A DNA stretch of 64,000 bases from Acridotheres tristis (Eukaryota; Chordata; Aves; Passeriformes; Sturnidae). Positions 49,151 to 62,120 of the stretch are shown here, piece after piece; the first letter of the stretch is position 1; every line of letters begins with the position of its first letter. Position numbers and translations under genes: made by a program. The stretch is taken from positions 8,060,001 through 8,124,000 of the forward strand of contig CM072884.1 in the NCBI GenBank assembly GCA_037013685.1, given 5' to 3'. The notes beneath the pieces are model-generated. The model was not told the DNA's origin. It did no database searches and was given only the letters and a program-made list of their open reading frames with translations.

Positions 49151-52100
49151 GTTTGTAATTTTATGTGCAAGATAAGTTGCCTTTAAAAGTTTAAAATTAT
49201 AAGTTTTGATTCAAATGAAAGACTGAGGTTAATGTTCCCTAAATAATGTCTCTGTAATCATAAGCTGGTGAGCAGAGCATGCTGAAGAGTTCATTCAATA
49301 AAGCTTATAAGCCTTTAATTAAATTGTGAAGCCATTTATACAATGCTTTAAAAGTGGATCTTTGAACGTAAATTTGAGACACCGAGTTGAGAATACTCAA
49401 GCATTATATGTCCTGACAGTGTACTGTACTTGCTTATAGGACAAATTCCCATCTCAAGTGAGACTTCAGTGAATTACTGAATATTAAAAGACAAAGGAAA
49501 AAGTACAGCTGAAGCGCTCTAGATAAATTCTGGCCTTTGTCATCTCTTAAAAAAGCTGCTAATGGTTTATTGAGATTTTTTAGCAAGCCTGACTTGGACA
49601 AGTGCTGCTTGGAAGCCTTTAAATAACAATATTATTATTATCATTGTCCCTTATCTGTCCATTTTGATAAGAAATCTGTTCTTTCATTGCTATTTATTTT
49701 AGGACACTTAACAGCTCAGGGTAGGATACATTCTGCTCACTTCTTTGCAAAGTTATTCTATTTAAAACATATTTGATAAAGCTGTAGACTTTAAGACAAA
49801 ACTTGTCTGAAAGGAGGGGACTCAGCCACACTGGTTGTCAGGCTGGGTTTCACAGTGGTGCTGGCCAACATAGTTGGGATCTAATACCTGAAACTGGGAT
49901 GAATTTGCATTGTCCTCTTCTCACATGCTTCAAACAGGTAAAGACAAAGCATGTGAACAATGACAATGACAGCCACTCTGTGTTCATAGCTAATCTTGGA
50001 ATCTGCTATCTGACTCTGCAGTTCAGTTTGCCTGAGAGGTTGAGGTCTCAAAGATATCTAAGTTCCTACAAGCAGCAGAGAAGAGGGAGACCCAAATTAA
50101 GGTCCACATGACCACAGCATTTATCTGTTCTGTGAGTCTCAGTGAGTGACAGAGCAGTGTGTACTTCTTGGCTGGCTAAAGAGAAGAAAGCTGCTCCAGA
50201 CTGGTCCCAGACCCTTTCCTGGTTTGTCCCTCTGTGTGACTTAAGCATGTGCTGGTGGGAAATTGGGAAATGTGGAGCTGACCTGCTGATGTGTACAATT
50301 TTCCACTGTGGCTGGAAGGAAGATAAATGAGCTGTAACCAGCACTGTTGTAACAGAGCTGGAGAAGGGACTGAGGACCTGAATCTTTAGGAAGGGATCCT
50401 CCACAGCACAGGCTGTTCATTGCAGGCATCCACAGGGACAACCTATGGCATTCTTTGAGAAGAAGCTGAATGTCACAGCTTGCAAAGGAGGAGGGAAGGG
50501 GGAAGAAACAGAGAGAAAATAGGCTGTAGTTGCCATCAGTAGTTCCTGAAAATGTGAGAACATCCGCTAGATTTACTGACAGGAAACAAATCCATAAATT
50601 GGCTGTTGCTCTGTCCCTCATAATTGCAGTTATTAAATTCCTCCATTCAAGTAGAAGAAATTATATGACATAATTTTATGTCTGGATTTGACCAACTATA
50701 TGGAACTGCATAAAATGCAGATTATTTATCCTTTACCACAGCAAGAAAGGAAAATTAATACGTCTTTAGCTTTTATCATACATTGTTAGTATCTTAAATA
50801 AGTAGTGTAAATTACATAAAGGTGATTTTTTTTTACTTTAATAGACCTATTTAACAGCTGTCTCTGAATCCTACTCTGTAGCTGCAAGTAAACAGCAAAA
50901 ACTTTAAACAGTCTAATGTAGAATACTCTATTTCTTTCCCTGCTATAAAACTTTTTTCTTCTACCAGCGTTTAAAAAAATTTTGATAAAGTTTGAGATGG
51001 AAGTATCTGCTTCCATTTCTATAATTATGGTCTCCATATTTCAATTCTAACTTCTTATGACAGGAGATTTCAGTATTCTTACTTCCAAGCTTCAAAATGA
51101 AAAGCTCAAACTGCTTCAAACTATAGAAATTGTTAATCGTGAATAAGATTTAGAGAATATGAGAGGTAAAATGAGCTTCAGCCTAACTTTGGATTCCTGA
51201 AGCAGCAACCTGGGATTCAGTGCTTGGTTTCAGTCTCACACATTACACACTAATTGGCAAACAGGACTTTCTCCTTTCTGGGAATTGAATTAACCTTTGG
51301 CTGGAGAACTGTTGAAAAATGCAGAATCCATAACTCCACACTGTTGCACAGCATTGTTGTGGAAAAGGGCCTGAGTCTGATACTGTTTGTCGGTGTTTCA
51401 CAGATCTCTGCCACATTACTAGTTGAGAGGTAATTTTAAAGGCCTGCAGTGAACTTAGTTGAGTTCACAGAAAATTGCTTTTCCAGTTGGATGTTAATTA
51501 CTATTTTGCTCTCAGGCTTGTCTAGCAGTAACACCACTCTCACTGTCTACACTTCTAGTACTCACCAATATTCCCAGTTACTTTTTTCTAGCAGAAGTAA
51601 CATCTGCAGGGTTATGGTATCTTCAGTATAATAAAAGGTAGTAGTTGTGGGTGTTTTCTTTCCTATATTTTTTTTGTTGTGTTGTTTTGTGTTTTTTTCC
51701 TCCAAGAATAAGGAGTAATTAGGCTGCACTAGAAAACTTAGAACTGGTATTTTAGAACCAAGTTAAGCAAGAGTTTGGAGACAAATACATGTACTTGGAA
51801 CTTGCAGCTGGATGGTTCAATTCACTTGCAAGCTGAACACATCTGTGTGGGAAAAATCTGCCAGGTGTGGGCAACCCCTTAATAAGCATCCTGCCCACCA
51901 ATCAGTGTGGGTTAATTTGTCTTTTTTTTTTTTTTTTTTTTTTCCCTGTATAGCCTCTTTGATGTCTTGCCTGCACCCCTCCAAAACCATGGCAAACAGT
52001 GTGAACAATGTTTGCTGAATCAGCTTGCCATCATCAAACCTGATCCAAATCTGTACATCCATGACTTCAGTGAACACAAGGACCACAGTTGCAGATCCAT

Positions 52101-52973
52101 TCTTTGTCTGGAGGTTGAATGGAGCACTATTATGTGGAGTTAATGCCTTTGAGCATGATCAGAAGGAAAGTAATGCTGTTGCAGATTTGGAAGACGCTAG
52201 GGCTTTGTTTAGGTTTTTGTTCATTTATGGACAAATTTTCAAAAAACTTAGTGCCACCAAAGACTAATGACAGTGTCTGGCACCATATTTACCACAAAAT
52301 TAATTCCCATTCCTTGTGCAAAACAGTTATGGATAACAGTGTACTGATTTCCATTGATCTCTCTGGAAACAGGATCAGTAAGTATGAGCAGTTTTTGAGA
52401 AAAGAGGGTGATAAATGCAACGTAGGAATGAATGGTCCTATTTATTTTGTTTTTTAGGCACTGTGGTCTTGAGAACTGACTGCAGAAATATTTTAGAAAA
52501 TAAAACAACAGCAAAAAAAGAATAAAAAAAAGAAAAACCACAGCAACCTACATTAAATTGAATTATATCAGTCAACAATGGACACATAGAATGAATATAT
52601 TAGAGGAAATTGAACACAAAAAAATAGAAAAATCAAATTGAATTCAAGTTTGTAACTATTAAAATATATAATTGCTTTCATTGTGACAAAAGAATTAGCA
52701 CTATTTGTAATAACAAAGACATAATTTCTAACTTTTCAGTTCGAAGAAGTCATTCCCATTACATGCAAGTTAACAGCTGCTAATCAGAATACTGAGGTTT
52801 GCACGAGGGCTGTTGAAAGACATCATAGTTATCATAATTAGTGCTGAAAGAATAGAAAATAAATAAGCCATCCCATTATCTGTATTGACAGGAATGAAAA
52901 ATCTTAGACCAAATTATTCCTGTTTTCCAAGTTTAAAATGAGTAAGTGTGCCAATCGATTACTTCTTTTGCAT
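49151..52973 (+). other. Proposed first intron, continued: nothing coding recognised
   Basis: No exon was recognised. The segment 49,800-50,630 is less AT-rich and open on both strands for up to 126 codons, but no translation resembles a known protein. A poly(T) run lies at 51,922-51,943, with overlapping short frames to its right that I cannot assign. Confidence 0.4.
51922..51943. repeat. Poly(T) run of 22
   Basis: Twenty-two uninterrupted T residues. Read on the minus strand this would be a poly(A) tail following about 300 bases of mixed sequence (51,944-52,260), but no polyadenylation hexamer precedes it on that strand, so a retrocopy is not well supported. Confidence 0.85.
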
Positions 52974-53300
52974 TGCCTCTGTTGTACCACCAGCCTTATT
53001 GATTGGTTTCAATTAATGTATGCCAACAAGTAAATTAAGGTAGCACCCGAGGCATAATTCTCTGGTGGTTCGTGTACACTGCCTTCTTAGCATTCTTGCT
53101 GTTTTAATTCCTACTGAGCATATTGCTGGGAGCTACAATATTTTTCAGTCTGCACACGGACATTACCCACGGCTCTAATGACAGGTCATTTACAGCAAAC
53201 CCATGTTTCACTGCAGAGATGTCTCTTTAAGTGACATCTTATCAATGGCAATTCAATTAGTCAGCCCTAAGACTTTGAGATACATCTCACACTGTGTCAC
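52974..53300. promoter_or_regulatory. Candidate conserved intronic enhancer
   Basis: Repeat-free sequence with a dense mix of motif-like cores: ATTGATTGG and TTTCAATTAATG near 53,000, TAATGACAGGTCATTTA near 53,177 (TAATGACAG joins a homeodomain core and a TALE core), AATTCAATTAGTCAG near 53,250, and several retained CpGs in AT-rich surroundings. The texture fits a conserved enhancer, but no alignment was possible. Confidence 0.28.
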
Positions 53301-54881
53301 ACAACGCTGGCTGTTTTGCATTTTAAATGTTAGCTTTTGTCATTGCTCTGCTTCTTTGGTATACATTAAAAATGCATTTTCAGTACAATTCTTCGTTCAG
53401 AACTTCATGGAAAACATTTTCCATGTTAAATGCAACTGCCTTCATTCCCAACAGAGCTGTCAGCTGAAGACACTTGTGGACTTGTACTGTGGACAGGAGC
53501 TTTTCAAAGCTGGTGCTCACCTATCACCATATCCCACTTGCCATTGACTGATGAAAACATCAAATGATTCTGAGCATCTGAAATATCATAGCATCCAGGT
53601 GTCTAAACTCTTCAGCTACTGCCATATAAATGGGGTGCATACAAAAATACTATTGTGGAGTACACAGCCTGTACATACTGGCAGAAACATAAGCTATTTT
53701 AAAGTAGCAGAGTAGGAGAGAATTTATGGCCAGGTCCTGATTTTTCTGGGATACTTACTCGATGAAGACATCCTAATAAGATGTGGTCTTACTCTGCATC
53801 AGCCAGCTGAGGTCCTTAGGGATAAACAAGAGTTGTTTTCCATAGGGAGTGGTGATGTGCTGAAGAAGGTGCCTTCTGAAGTGCCTACTGTAGCACAGTG
53901 CAATTGCACTTTTCTTTTTTACAGTCCTGTGTGTACCGAGCATGTACTGTTCAGGATGCACAAATATAAAGCAAAGGGCATGTATTCCCAAGCTGTGCAG
54001 TGGAAAACTCTGAGCAACAGAGCATGCTTAAAAAGAGAACATTTTTTAGTTAGTAAGTTAGTAAGTGCTCTAGATGTTTATTGAAAACTGTTGAAAAATG
54101 AGCAATACACCCAAGTTTAAAAAAGAAATCCAAATATTAGCTGGTTGTAACCTTGAGCAAAGGTTCTTCTAAACCAACACAGAAATCTTGCACACCAGAC
54201 ACTTTATATCCCTAAATTCTGTCCTCTAACTCTGTTGCAGTGTGAATGTGAGTGACTAAATACACAACCCCTTCTTACCTTATCCTGATTAATAAAAAGC
54301 TATGTTTCTCAATCTTTTCAGTAGTACTTGAATGTTTTGTGAGCCTGCACCTTCATATTTCTAAATGAGTATTTTCATATGTGCATCTTTGAGCTTATTG
54401 TTGTAGAATCAGACTCAAAGGTATTTTCCACATTATTGCCTAGAAATAAAAAACTCTTGCTATTTACAAAAAGAAAGTTATTGCCTAGGCAGCTCACCTG
54501 GTGTACTTGGAAACAGTGTAAGCTAAATGTACACAGATAGTTTCCCTGATAAGCTGTGTGGTTTTAAAGAACACCAACTTGTTTAGCATGCAACATTTGT
54601 TTTACAAGTATGTGCGACAGCAAATCCAGTATTCAAAATTCCATGTTAATGAACAATTTTAACTAGTTTCGAATTACTGGGTCGCTATTCCGAGACCAAA
54701 TTTTAATGGAGGAAAAGATTGTATGATAAGGCTCATTAAAAGATTTTAAAATTTAATTAGACTAAATTAAAAAAAAAAATAATGGGCAAATTAATCCTGA
54801 TTGAGAGCTATGCTGCTTTGTAATAAAGAAAATTAACTCATAAGGAAAACAGATAAATTATATCCACTAATTTATGCTAGA
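53301..54881 (+). other. Proposed first intron, continued: nothing recognised
   Basis: AT-rich DNA with no exon or transposon that I can support. The open frames (up to 114 codons) are unrecognised. Confidence 0.45.
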
Positions 54882-54930
54882 TTTGTTTTGTTTTGTTTTG
54901 TTTTGTTTTATTTTGTTTTGTTTTGTTTTT
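54882..54930. repeat. (TTTTG)n microsatellite, interrupted
   Basis: About nine TTTTG-type pentamers with one TTTTA interruption in the middle and a closing TTTTT unit. Confidence 0.92.
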
Positions 54931-55375
54931 AAGCTGGCAATACATACATATTTTTATGCATATGTGTGTGGGCTGAGATATGCATATGTATTTTCAGGGC
55001 ACATCTTTGCTAGTGTGTTAGTTTGAACCAAGAGCATGCTTTTGAAGTGCATATTTTTCTTCCTTTCTTATTGAGCTTTGATTCATGTCATGGGGAGCTT
55101 TTGCAGTGCCTCAACTTGATTCCTTTCAGATGAAACTAAGATTCAGATTTGGAAGATTTAGCACACTCCAGGAGTGTAACTAATGCACTCCAGCTGCAAA
55201 TGGGCATTCAGTCCAGAGAGCCAGACTAGAGTTAATCTGAAATAAAAAGCCTTGAAAGGTGTACATTATGGACACGTGTTGTCAGCATCAACAGTTTCTC
55301 TCTACAGGGTTGCCACTATCCATCTATAAACCATCTGCTAACCTAGAAATGGCCTTTGAATTTTTGTATGATCTT
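54931..55375 (+). other. Spacer between two pentanucleotide repeats
   Basis: Moderately AT-rich sequence with a TATG-rich patch near 54,940-54,990 (ATATGTGTGTGGG...ATATGCATATG). No gene was recognised. Confidence 0.5.
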
Positions 55376-55459
55376 TATTTTATTTTATTTTATTTTATTT
55401 TATTTTATTTTATTTTATTTTATTTTATATTTTATTTTTATTTTATTTTTGTTTTATTT
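55376..55459. repeat. (TTTTA)n pentanucleotide microsatellite
   Basis: Ten uninterrupted TATTT units (55,376-55,425) are followed by about 34 bases of the same repeat with interruptions (TATAT, TATTTTT and one G). The phenylalanine-rich translation across it is a repeat artefact. Confidence 0.95.
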
Positions 55460-57561
55460 ATGATTCTCTGTGAAAGATTAGACATTGTTCCTACACAACC
55501 ACAGCAGGTAGTGCAATAGTGCAGCACAAAATAAGTATTTACATGTTTTCAGTGAGATGGCCAGTTATAAGAGCTTCATTACTATATAATATTAGATTGT
55601 TGCAAAACCTACATGATCTGTATCCCTCAGTCGAAGATCACTTCTGTAATCAGAGCCATCTCTTGCTGCTGCCACTGTCTTTTAAAACCTTACCCCAACA
55701 CTTGAACAGGTTATTATTCAATCTGCTGTACAATTCTGCAAAGCTAGTTGGGTGTTGCTGGAGTAAGTATGAAATAGCAGCCCTAAAATTCACCCATATC
55801 ACTCAATCCCTTGCTCCACAGATTAAATTCCAATATGAATTATATTTTCTATTATTATGGTGAGAAACATTACAGATTTATAAAGTTACTAATGAGTTGC
55901 TGTCTGTAGCTACTGCTTTGCAGAGACTTTCTGAGGTGGACAAGAGTTTTTACATTTGCACATGCACAAGTTTTAAAACCCAACTGTACTTCTTCCATAT
56001 CTCTCTAAAGCGCTTGGTTTTGTTACTGCGCTCTTCAACAATGCTTCACTTTTATGCATTTGATTAAAACCAATACACTGGGGAATATTAGCCCACATGA
56101 CAAAATCATCACGTAATTTGGCAGAAGCAAGGAACAGTTGACAGACCTTGCCTAGGGAGAGCCCCGGGACAGAGCTAGCAGAGGGAATAATTTCACCTTT
56201 GACCAGAAGCAAAAGCATTGCCTTTTGGATTGAGAATTAAAGTCTTGCTGTAAAACATTCCATCTGCTCCAACACCAAACCTTCAAATGCCTGCCACAGG
56301 AGCATTGAAATTTGAGCTTTTAAGAAATGTTTAATAAATTATACTGTTGCTTATATCCTTAAAATGAAATTACTCAGCCTCTCTTATATTCTGAAAAAAA
56401 CTGATCGCATACTTCACTTGATCTGTGTAAAAGGTAACTTAGTAGGCCCCTGCAGTAGAAAAATTTCTCATTACTTTTTCTGATTCTCTAATTAAAGCTG
56501 TAAGAGTACATACTCCTCTAGTCGTAGAAGTCCAGTTCAAGATAAGGTAACTGTTTAGAATGGAAATTACACTATATTAAAAAAATATATTTTTTCTAAA
56601 AGACACTACTCTTAACCAACTTTCTTAAAATCCACAAATATATTGAACTTTAGTGACTTTTATTTGCCATTCTGTCTCATTTTGTAACTGGTATTTTGGA
56701 GTAGTAGAAAAGTAAAATGTTATGACTTTCTATATGGAATTAGTTTTGGTTTATTTTCTGAGCCAATGCATTGATATACTTGTTTAGGGTTTGGTTTTCC
56801 CGTTCCTGTTAATAGGGTAAATGAAAACCAGACCAGAAGGATGAAATATTGTTAAAAAGGAGTATGGAGTAAACTATCAATGTATTGGCAGGCAGAATCA
56901 GCAACCAGAGGCAGCCTAATGACAATAAACAACTCTGACACAATGGGAGGAAAGAAATTCTTCCTGCTGTATTTTTTTAAATCTCTCATTTTCTTGTTCA
57001 AATCATAGATCTTTGGATGACATGAAACCACTTTCCTTCATTACAACTTTCTAGGATGTATTCTGCTTACAAACTTCAGTTTGTGACTTTGAATGGTTTA
57101 AATGGAGCCATGGAAACTTCTGGATCTGTCTTCTATTAAGACCATTTAGAAAAGAAAACTTTGGCATGCCAGAATCATAAAGCTGAATATCTGGGGGTTT
57201 CTACTGAATGAATTAACCTCAGAATAATCCCCACTTAATCTCTATCTAGTCATGACCTAAGTGGATACATCTCAGGAGAAACATGGTTTATGGAACCAAG
57301 ACTCAGAACTAGAGTATGTAGATTAAGGACACGTGTGTTGTATTTCATGATTAATTTAATCAAGATGTTCAGTGGTGGTAACACAAGATAAAAATACACC
57401 AAGTTTTGTCAGAGAAGTTTCTGGAAGTGATAGCAGACGTATGTCATTGTGTGTTCCAATAATGTATCCCTAAGTTGGTTGTTCAGACCTTATTGAGAGA
57501 AATAAGTTTTCCTTTAAAAATTGTGAATGAAATCTGATCATGATTTTTGAAAATCTTTTAT
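55460..57561 (+). other. Proposed first intron, continued: nothing recognised
   Basis: AT-rich DNA without a supported gene, RNA or transposon. A 114-codon plus-strand frame starting at 55,519 has no recognisable domain. Confidence 0.45.
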
Positions 57562-57616
57562 ATCCATCCATCCATCCATCCATCCATCCATCCATCCATC
57601 CATCCACCCACCCACC
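57562..57616. repeat. (ATCC)n microsatellite ending in ACCC units
   Basis: Eleven uninterrupted ATCC units (57,562-57,605) are followed by ACCC, ACCC and ACC. The last units differ by a T-to-C change, as expected when a repeat edge decays or converts. Confidence 0.95.
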
Positions 57617-60600
57617 AGTCTCAAAGACTTAATTTGCTCGAACTACAGAACCACTGCAATATTAAGAAAACCCAACCACAAAAAATCAACCAACTAAACC
57701 CAGTTAAGGTAGAAAAGTAAACTTGGCTAATTATTTTTTAAGTCCACTTGTGACCACATATATTACAGGAACTCTTCCATAGTAGGCTTTGTTTTCTAAA
57801 TGTTCAGCATTCCTGTCTTGCATCAGAAACTTAAGTATGTTTGTTTGTCTTTGTGATATTCAAAAAGATTACAGAACTGTTCTATAAAGTAATCTAAACA
57901 AATAGTTACTGAGTAGCTGTAATAAACATTCACTGCAGTTAACCCAATACATCTTCTCATTGAATTTGTGAAATAAACCTGGAAATATTTTCATTTTAGA
58001 CAGTACCTTCTATCAGAAAAGCAGCTCAATGTTAGATAATACTCACTTTAGAAAATAAAAAATAAAATCACAAATTACATTGAAAGATATTTAGAAATGG
58101 CTTATTTGTACTAGAGCATGAAGACTTGTGTTTGTATTCCTGAAAAAGAAAATTTTCATCTAGATAGGAAAACTTCCTAGTAAGTATGCAGCTAAGATGA
58201 AGTTGGGTAAAAATTCCTTGAAAAATTCCTCAACATTGATTTTGCAGTTTCTAACTAAAATATAAAATTTTTACCCTAACTATAGGATCTAGCCTTCTTT
58301 GTTTTGTTTTGAAAAATAATAACATTTAATTTTTTTCCTGTTTCTTTTCCTAATTTTTCATATTCAGCTAAATTGATAATTTGCTTAATAGAGGAGATCA
58401 TTTGGAACTTTGTGGTATTTAGATTCTTCTGCTAACTTATATGTTCCATACAGCATTCTTTCTGTTTGAGATGTTGTTCTCTGAACCACAGTGTCTAGCC
58501 AAAAAGCTTGCCTAATGGAACAAATATTCTCCAGGTAGGAAGTTTAACATATTGGAAAATGAAGAAACTAAATAATTATTCTTCTAAATTGAATTCTGGT
58601 CAAGATTTAAAACATAATGATTAAATAAAGTATCGACAGGACCTGAGTTTCTTGCAATTTCAGTTTTGGGAAGGAGAATGAATCACATTCTTTTCCTAGA
58701 GTGCCATGTCATGGGCTGGATAACCTACACCTCTATGACATCAAATAGTGCAGATCTTGTTTCTGGCTGGCATAAACCAGATGTAATTCAAGAGAGAATC
58801 AATTCTCTCTTTATTTGGACTCCAAGTGACTGCAAGAACATAAACCTTGTCAAAAACAATTTGATACAAACACATTGACACTTTCACAAATGTCTTAAAG
58901 AGGGAAACAGGAGGAGAGAGGTGGAAATAAGTGAATAGAAAGTAATTTTTTCATTAGCATCTTTTTATATGCAGAGCTTGTATATTTGTATAAAAGTTAT
59001 ATGCAAAACAATGCTGTTTCTCGAGAATAATGATTTTGATCTTTAGTGGCTATAACACATAGAAAAATAATAAAACATTGTTTTAGTCACTTAAAAACTT
59101 TTTAAATATGAGTTAAATGCTTGTAGAGGAGTCATATATGTAAGAAGAAAAAGAAGTCTTAACTCTGAGTCTAGACAACTATCAATTAGCATTGACCGAG
59201 ACAACAAATGTTTGGAAATTTTCAAAGTAGGCGTAAAATTTGTCTATGAAATTAATTTATTTTACATTCAGAATGTATTTGACCTGGACAATAAGTAGCA
59301 AGGCTGTGATACTACTCTTTAAGATCATGAATGAATTATGAATAAAGTAAAAGACATAATTTTATAGCTAAATAAGACGTTCTATAAATTTGAAAACACA
59401 AGAGAGCATCTGATAATAGCCTCTAATCCTGATCTATATGTTTGGTAGATAGAACTAATTTTTCTTTATCATGTTTGTGTGGCTGAAAACTGTTGCTAGT
59501 TAAATGGGGACAAAAGAGGATCCTAGAACCATAGATTTAAATTCTTTTCAATCATAGATCTGTACAGTCAGTGTCCAGTTCTTTACAGAGAAAAAACTCT
59601 GTGAGAAAAATTTTCAAGATTTAAAAAAAAGATTTTAATATTCAGAAACTGAAGCTATTTTGCATTAGCAATATGAAGCTTCATCCACCTTGTATAATGG
59701 CAATTACAAGTTCTCACAGGGTTTATAAGCAATATGCTTTGTGATGTCATCTTCTGCTGTTCATATTAGATTATATTTCCTATCCAAGAAGTAAAATCAC
59801 ATGATTCCTGTGATTTCCTGACAGCCTACAACATACGTTGTACATATATCATCCTCTCTACATAGCCTCAAATGATATGAAAAATAATTCTACATCAAGA
59901 GTTCCAAACATTGTCCCATAAACCTTTTGCTAAGTGTAGGGAAAACTTTATATCTACAATATTTGAAATATCATTAGAACCTGTGGTCAAAAAATACACA
60001 TGAAATAACTGGATTTCAACTTCTGTGTACAGATTGGATTAATCTTGCATTTATTCAAGTGCTGCCATGTCAGATTCTTCTTTAAATGAAAACCTGGAGT
60101 GTTTTAAACTTGAAAGGTTCTGCAAAAAGCTTCAGTGTGATATTTCATTTATCTTTCTCAATACCAAGAAACAAAAAGCCCATACAACTCCCCTACCCCC
60201 CACCAAAATCTGATACTAGTATGGATAATAGTATCCCTTAAATCAGTTGTCCCCATCTCTAAATCCTTACTGAAGTCAGTTGAAAGGCTTTGTTGTCTTA
60301 GTGGGGCGTTTGTGTTTTAGTGACCCCTCTCCCAAGATTAAAGGTTGCCATCATTATAGGGCTCCGATTAAGGAACAAACCTGCTGTGTCTTAGTTCAGC
60401 TGCTCAAAAATCCATTACTGAATATTTATGTGGAGACATTATTTTATATCCTTACTGTCATTCATAAAAAAAATTAAGTAAAGTGGAAAAGAGAGCAGCA
60501 GAAATGTCCTTTTTGGCTATGAAACTCTAAAATAGTTTTCTGTGAAGTGCCCTGACATTTTCTCTTCAGTACAGAATATTTACAGTGCTAATATAAATGT

Positions 60601-60939
60601 CTGAGGCGCGAATAGCTCCTCCTGGGTGTGTAGAATCTAAACCAGCAGAACTCTTGGAGGCAAGCCAAAGATTTGAACAGCCTATAGAAGCATTTTTTGT
60701 GAGCCATATAGCATTTGGATCTGGAGAGTATAAATAAAGTTATAGTGAAACCAGTCTGAATGGCAATTTACCACGTATTCAGCTATAGTCATTGGAGCCA
60801 GCTAGTGCTGAAATTTATTTCCATAAGAGTTTATTTATGTCATATATAGAGTGTTGCTGTAATTTTGGAGCAGGCTCTCCCAAAGGCATGAAGCTTGTGT
60901 GTGCTTCTCAGATGTTGTCAGCAGGTTGGGCTCTTGATT
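57617..60939 (+). other. Proposed first intron, continued: nothing recognised
   Basis: Very AT-rich DNA with no supported exon, transposon or RNA gene. Short A-runs occur near 59,622 and 60,467. Confidence 0.45.
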
Positions 60940-61110
60940 TCCCATTCTGATGGGATGGCCCCTCCTTCAGGAGTTGCTTAATTAGGAATTGAGCAATGAA
61001 GGCAAAAAATGTAGGTCTGTTTATTTTTCTAATTAAGCTTTGCTGCTGGAAGTTTTCAACATATATATTCCAACTTAATGTATTGGCTGAATCCTGCACT
61101 GAGGAAGTGG
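60940..61110. promoter_or_regulatory. Candidate conserved element with homeodomain-type motifs
   Basis: Repeat-free sequence with GCTTAATTAGGAATTGAGC near 60,975 and TCTAATTAAGC near 61,028, two TAATTA-type homeodomain cores about 50 bases apart. It is called only from motif density. Confidence 0.22.
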
Positions 61111-61939
61111 TGGTTGTTCACAGTGGGATCCAACACCTTCACTTTCTCATTTTACTGTGGCTTTATTAGATAACATAGGAACTGGCATAACTGCTCTCAA
61201 AAGTTTGTGAAACAGTCTGTCTCCTGATAATACTAATGAAACATCCCTACTGTAGGGCTGCTGTGGACTTCATTTTTGTTCTATCAGTTATTTTAGGATG
61301 GAGAACTCAAAGATTGTAGTGTATCAAATTCTGCATGTTTGACACACCGCATATTTCATAGCTTCCTAGAGATCTGCTGCTCTTTTAAACAAGTTCAGTT
61401 AAATATTTTACTTTTCTTTCCATCCAAACATTTGAACTGTGGAATGCAGCAAACTCCTACAGCTGCTCAGCCACAAATTTCAGTGAAGCATGAGTATCAG
61501 GCTTGGAGAGAAAACGAGGAAAGTGTGTTTTTCTATCTGCAAAGTGACTGTCCATAATTTCAGTTCTCTTAGTTTTATCTGGCACTCCCTATGACAAAAG
61601 GGCCATCTCCGAGTTGCTTTGAAACACTTCATTAAATCCACTGCAGCAACAGATGCAGTGTCAAGATGTATGAATTTGTGGATTAAATGATATTTCAAAT
61701 GAGAGTGTCCTTTCTGCTTTGTTCATTAATTTCCTTTATCCTTAACTGCCAGCTATCTGAATGTTGAAGAGTTGCCATTATGACTATTCCACTTGTCTCC
61801 ATGATAAATGAAGGTTCCTGGCTCATGTTAGCTGAAAAAAACCACCCTTTGAATTTAAAATAAATCCCTGACTTTGTTAGGCTCATGGCATTTGTGGATT
61901 TAGGCTTTGACTCAGAAGTAGTTAAAAGCAAAGAATCTA
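61111..61939 (+). other. Proposed first intron, continued: nothing recognised
   Basis: Mixed AT-rich DNA. The open frames of 72 and 87 codons on both strands are unrecognised. Confidence 0.45.
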
Positions 61940-62120
61940 AAGCACGTACTGTGTCCATGAGGTCATCAAGGCTACAGATATGTTGACTCTTGGCCTTAAC
62001 ATGAAAATGGGCAATTTCATCAACATGGGCCTTCTGCTGTTTATTTTAGTGAGATCACTTCTTAATTTCAGCGAAATTAAATGGAAATTTTATGAGTCAG
62101 ACTCAGTCTTGCTAGAGTGA
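61940..62120. promoter_or_regulatory. Candidate conserved element
   Basis: Repeat-free stretch with a TTCAGCGAAATTAAATGG block near 62,067 and a TGAGTCAGACTCAG block near 62,093 that contains an AP-1 type TGAGTCA core within a short inverted repeat. A weak call from texture only. Confidence 0.22.

Noticed and set aside
49800..50630. Segment of lower AT content with frames up to 126 codons, considered as an exon or pseudogene
   Set aside because: No translation resembles a known family, and frames on both strands are equally open, so there is nothing to support a gene.
55259..55519. Frame with a phenylalanine-, leucine- and tyrosine-rich stretch resembling a membrane segment
   Set aside because: The hydrophobic part is the translated TTTTA microsatellite.
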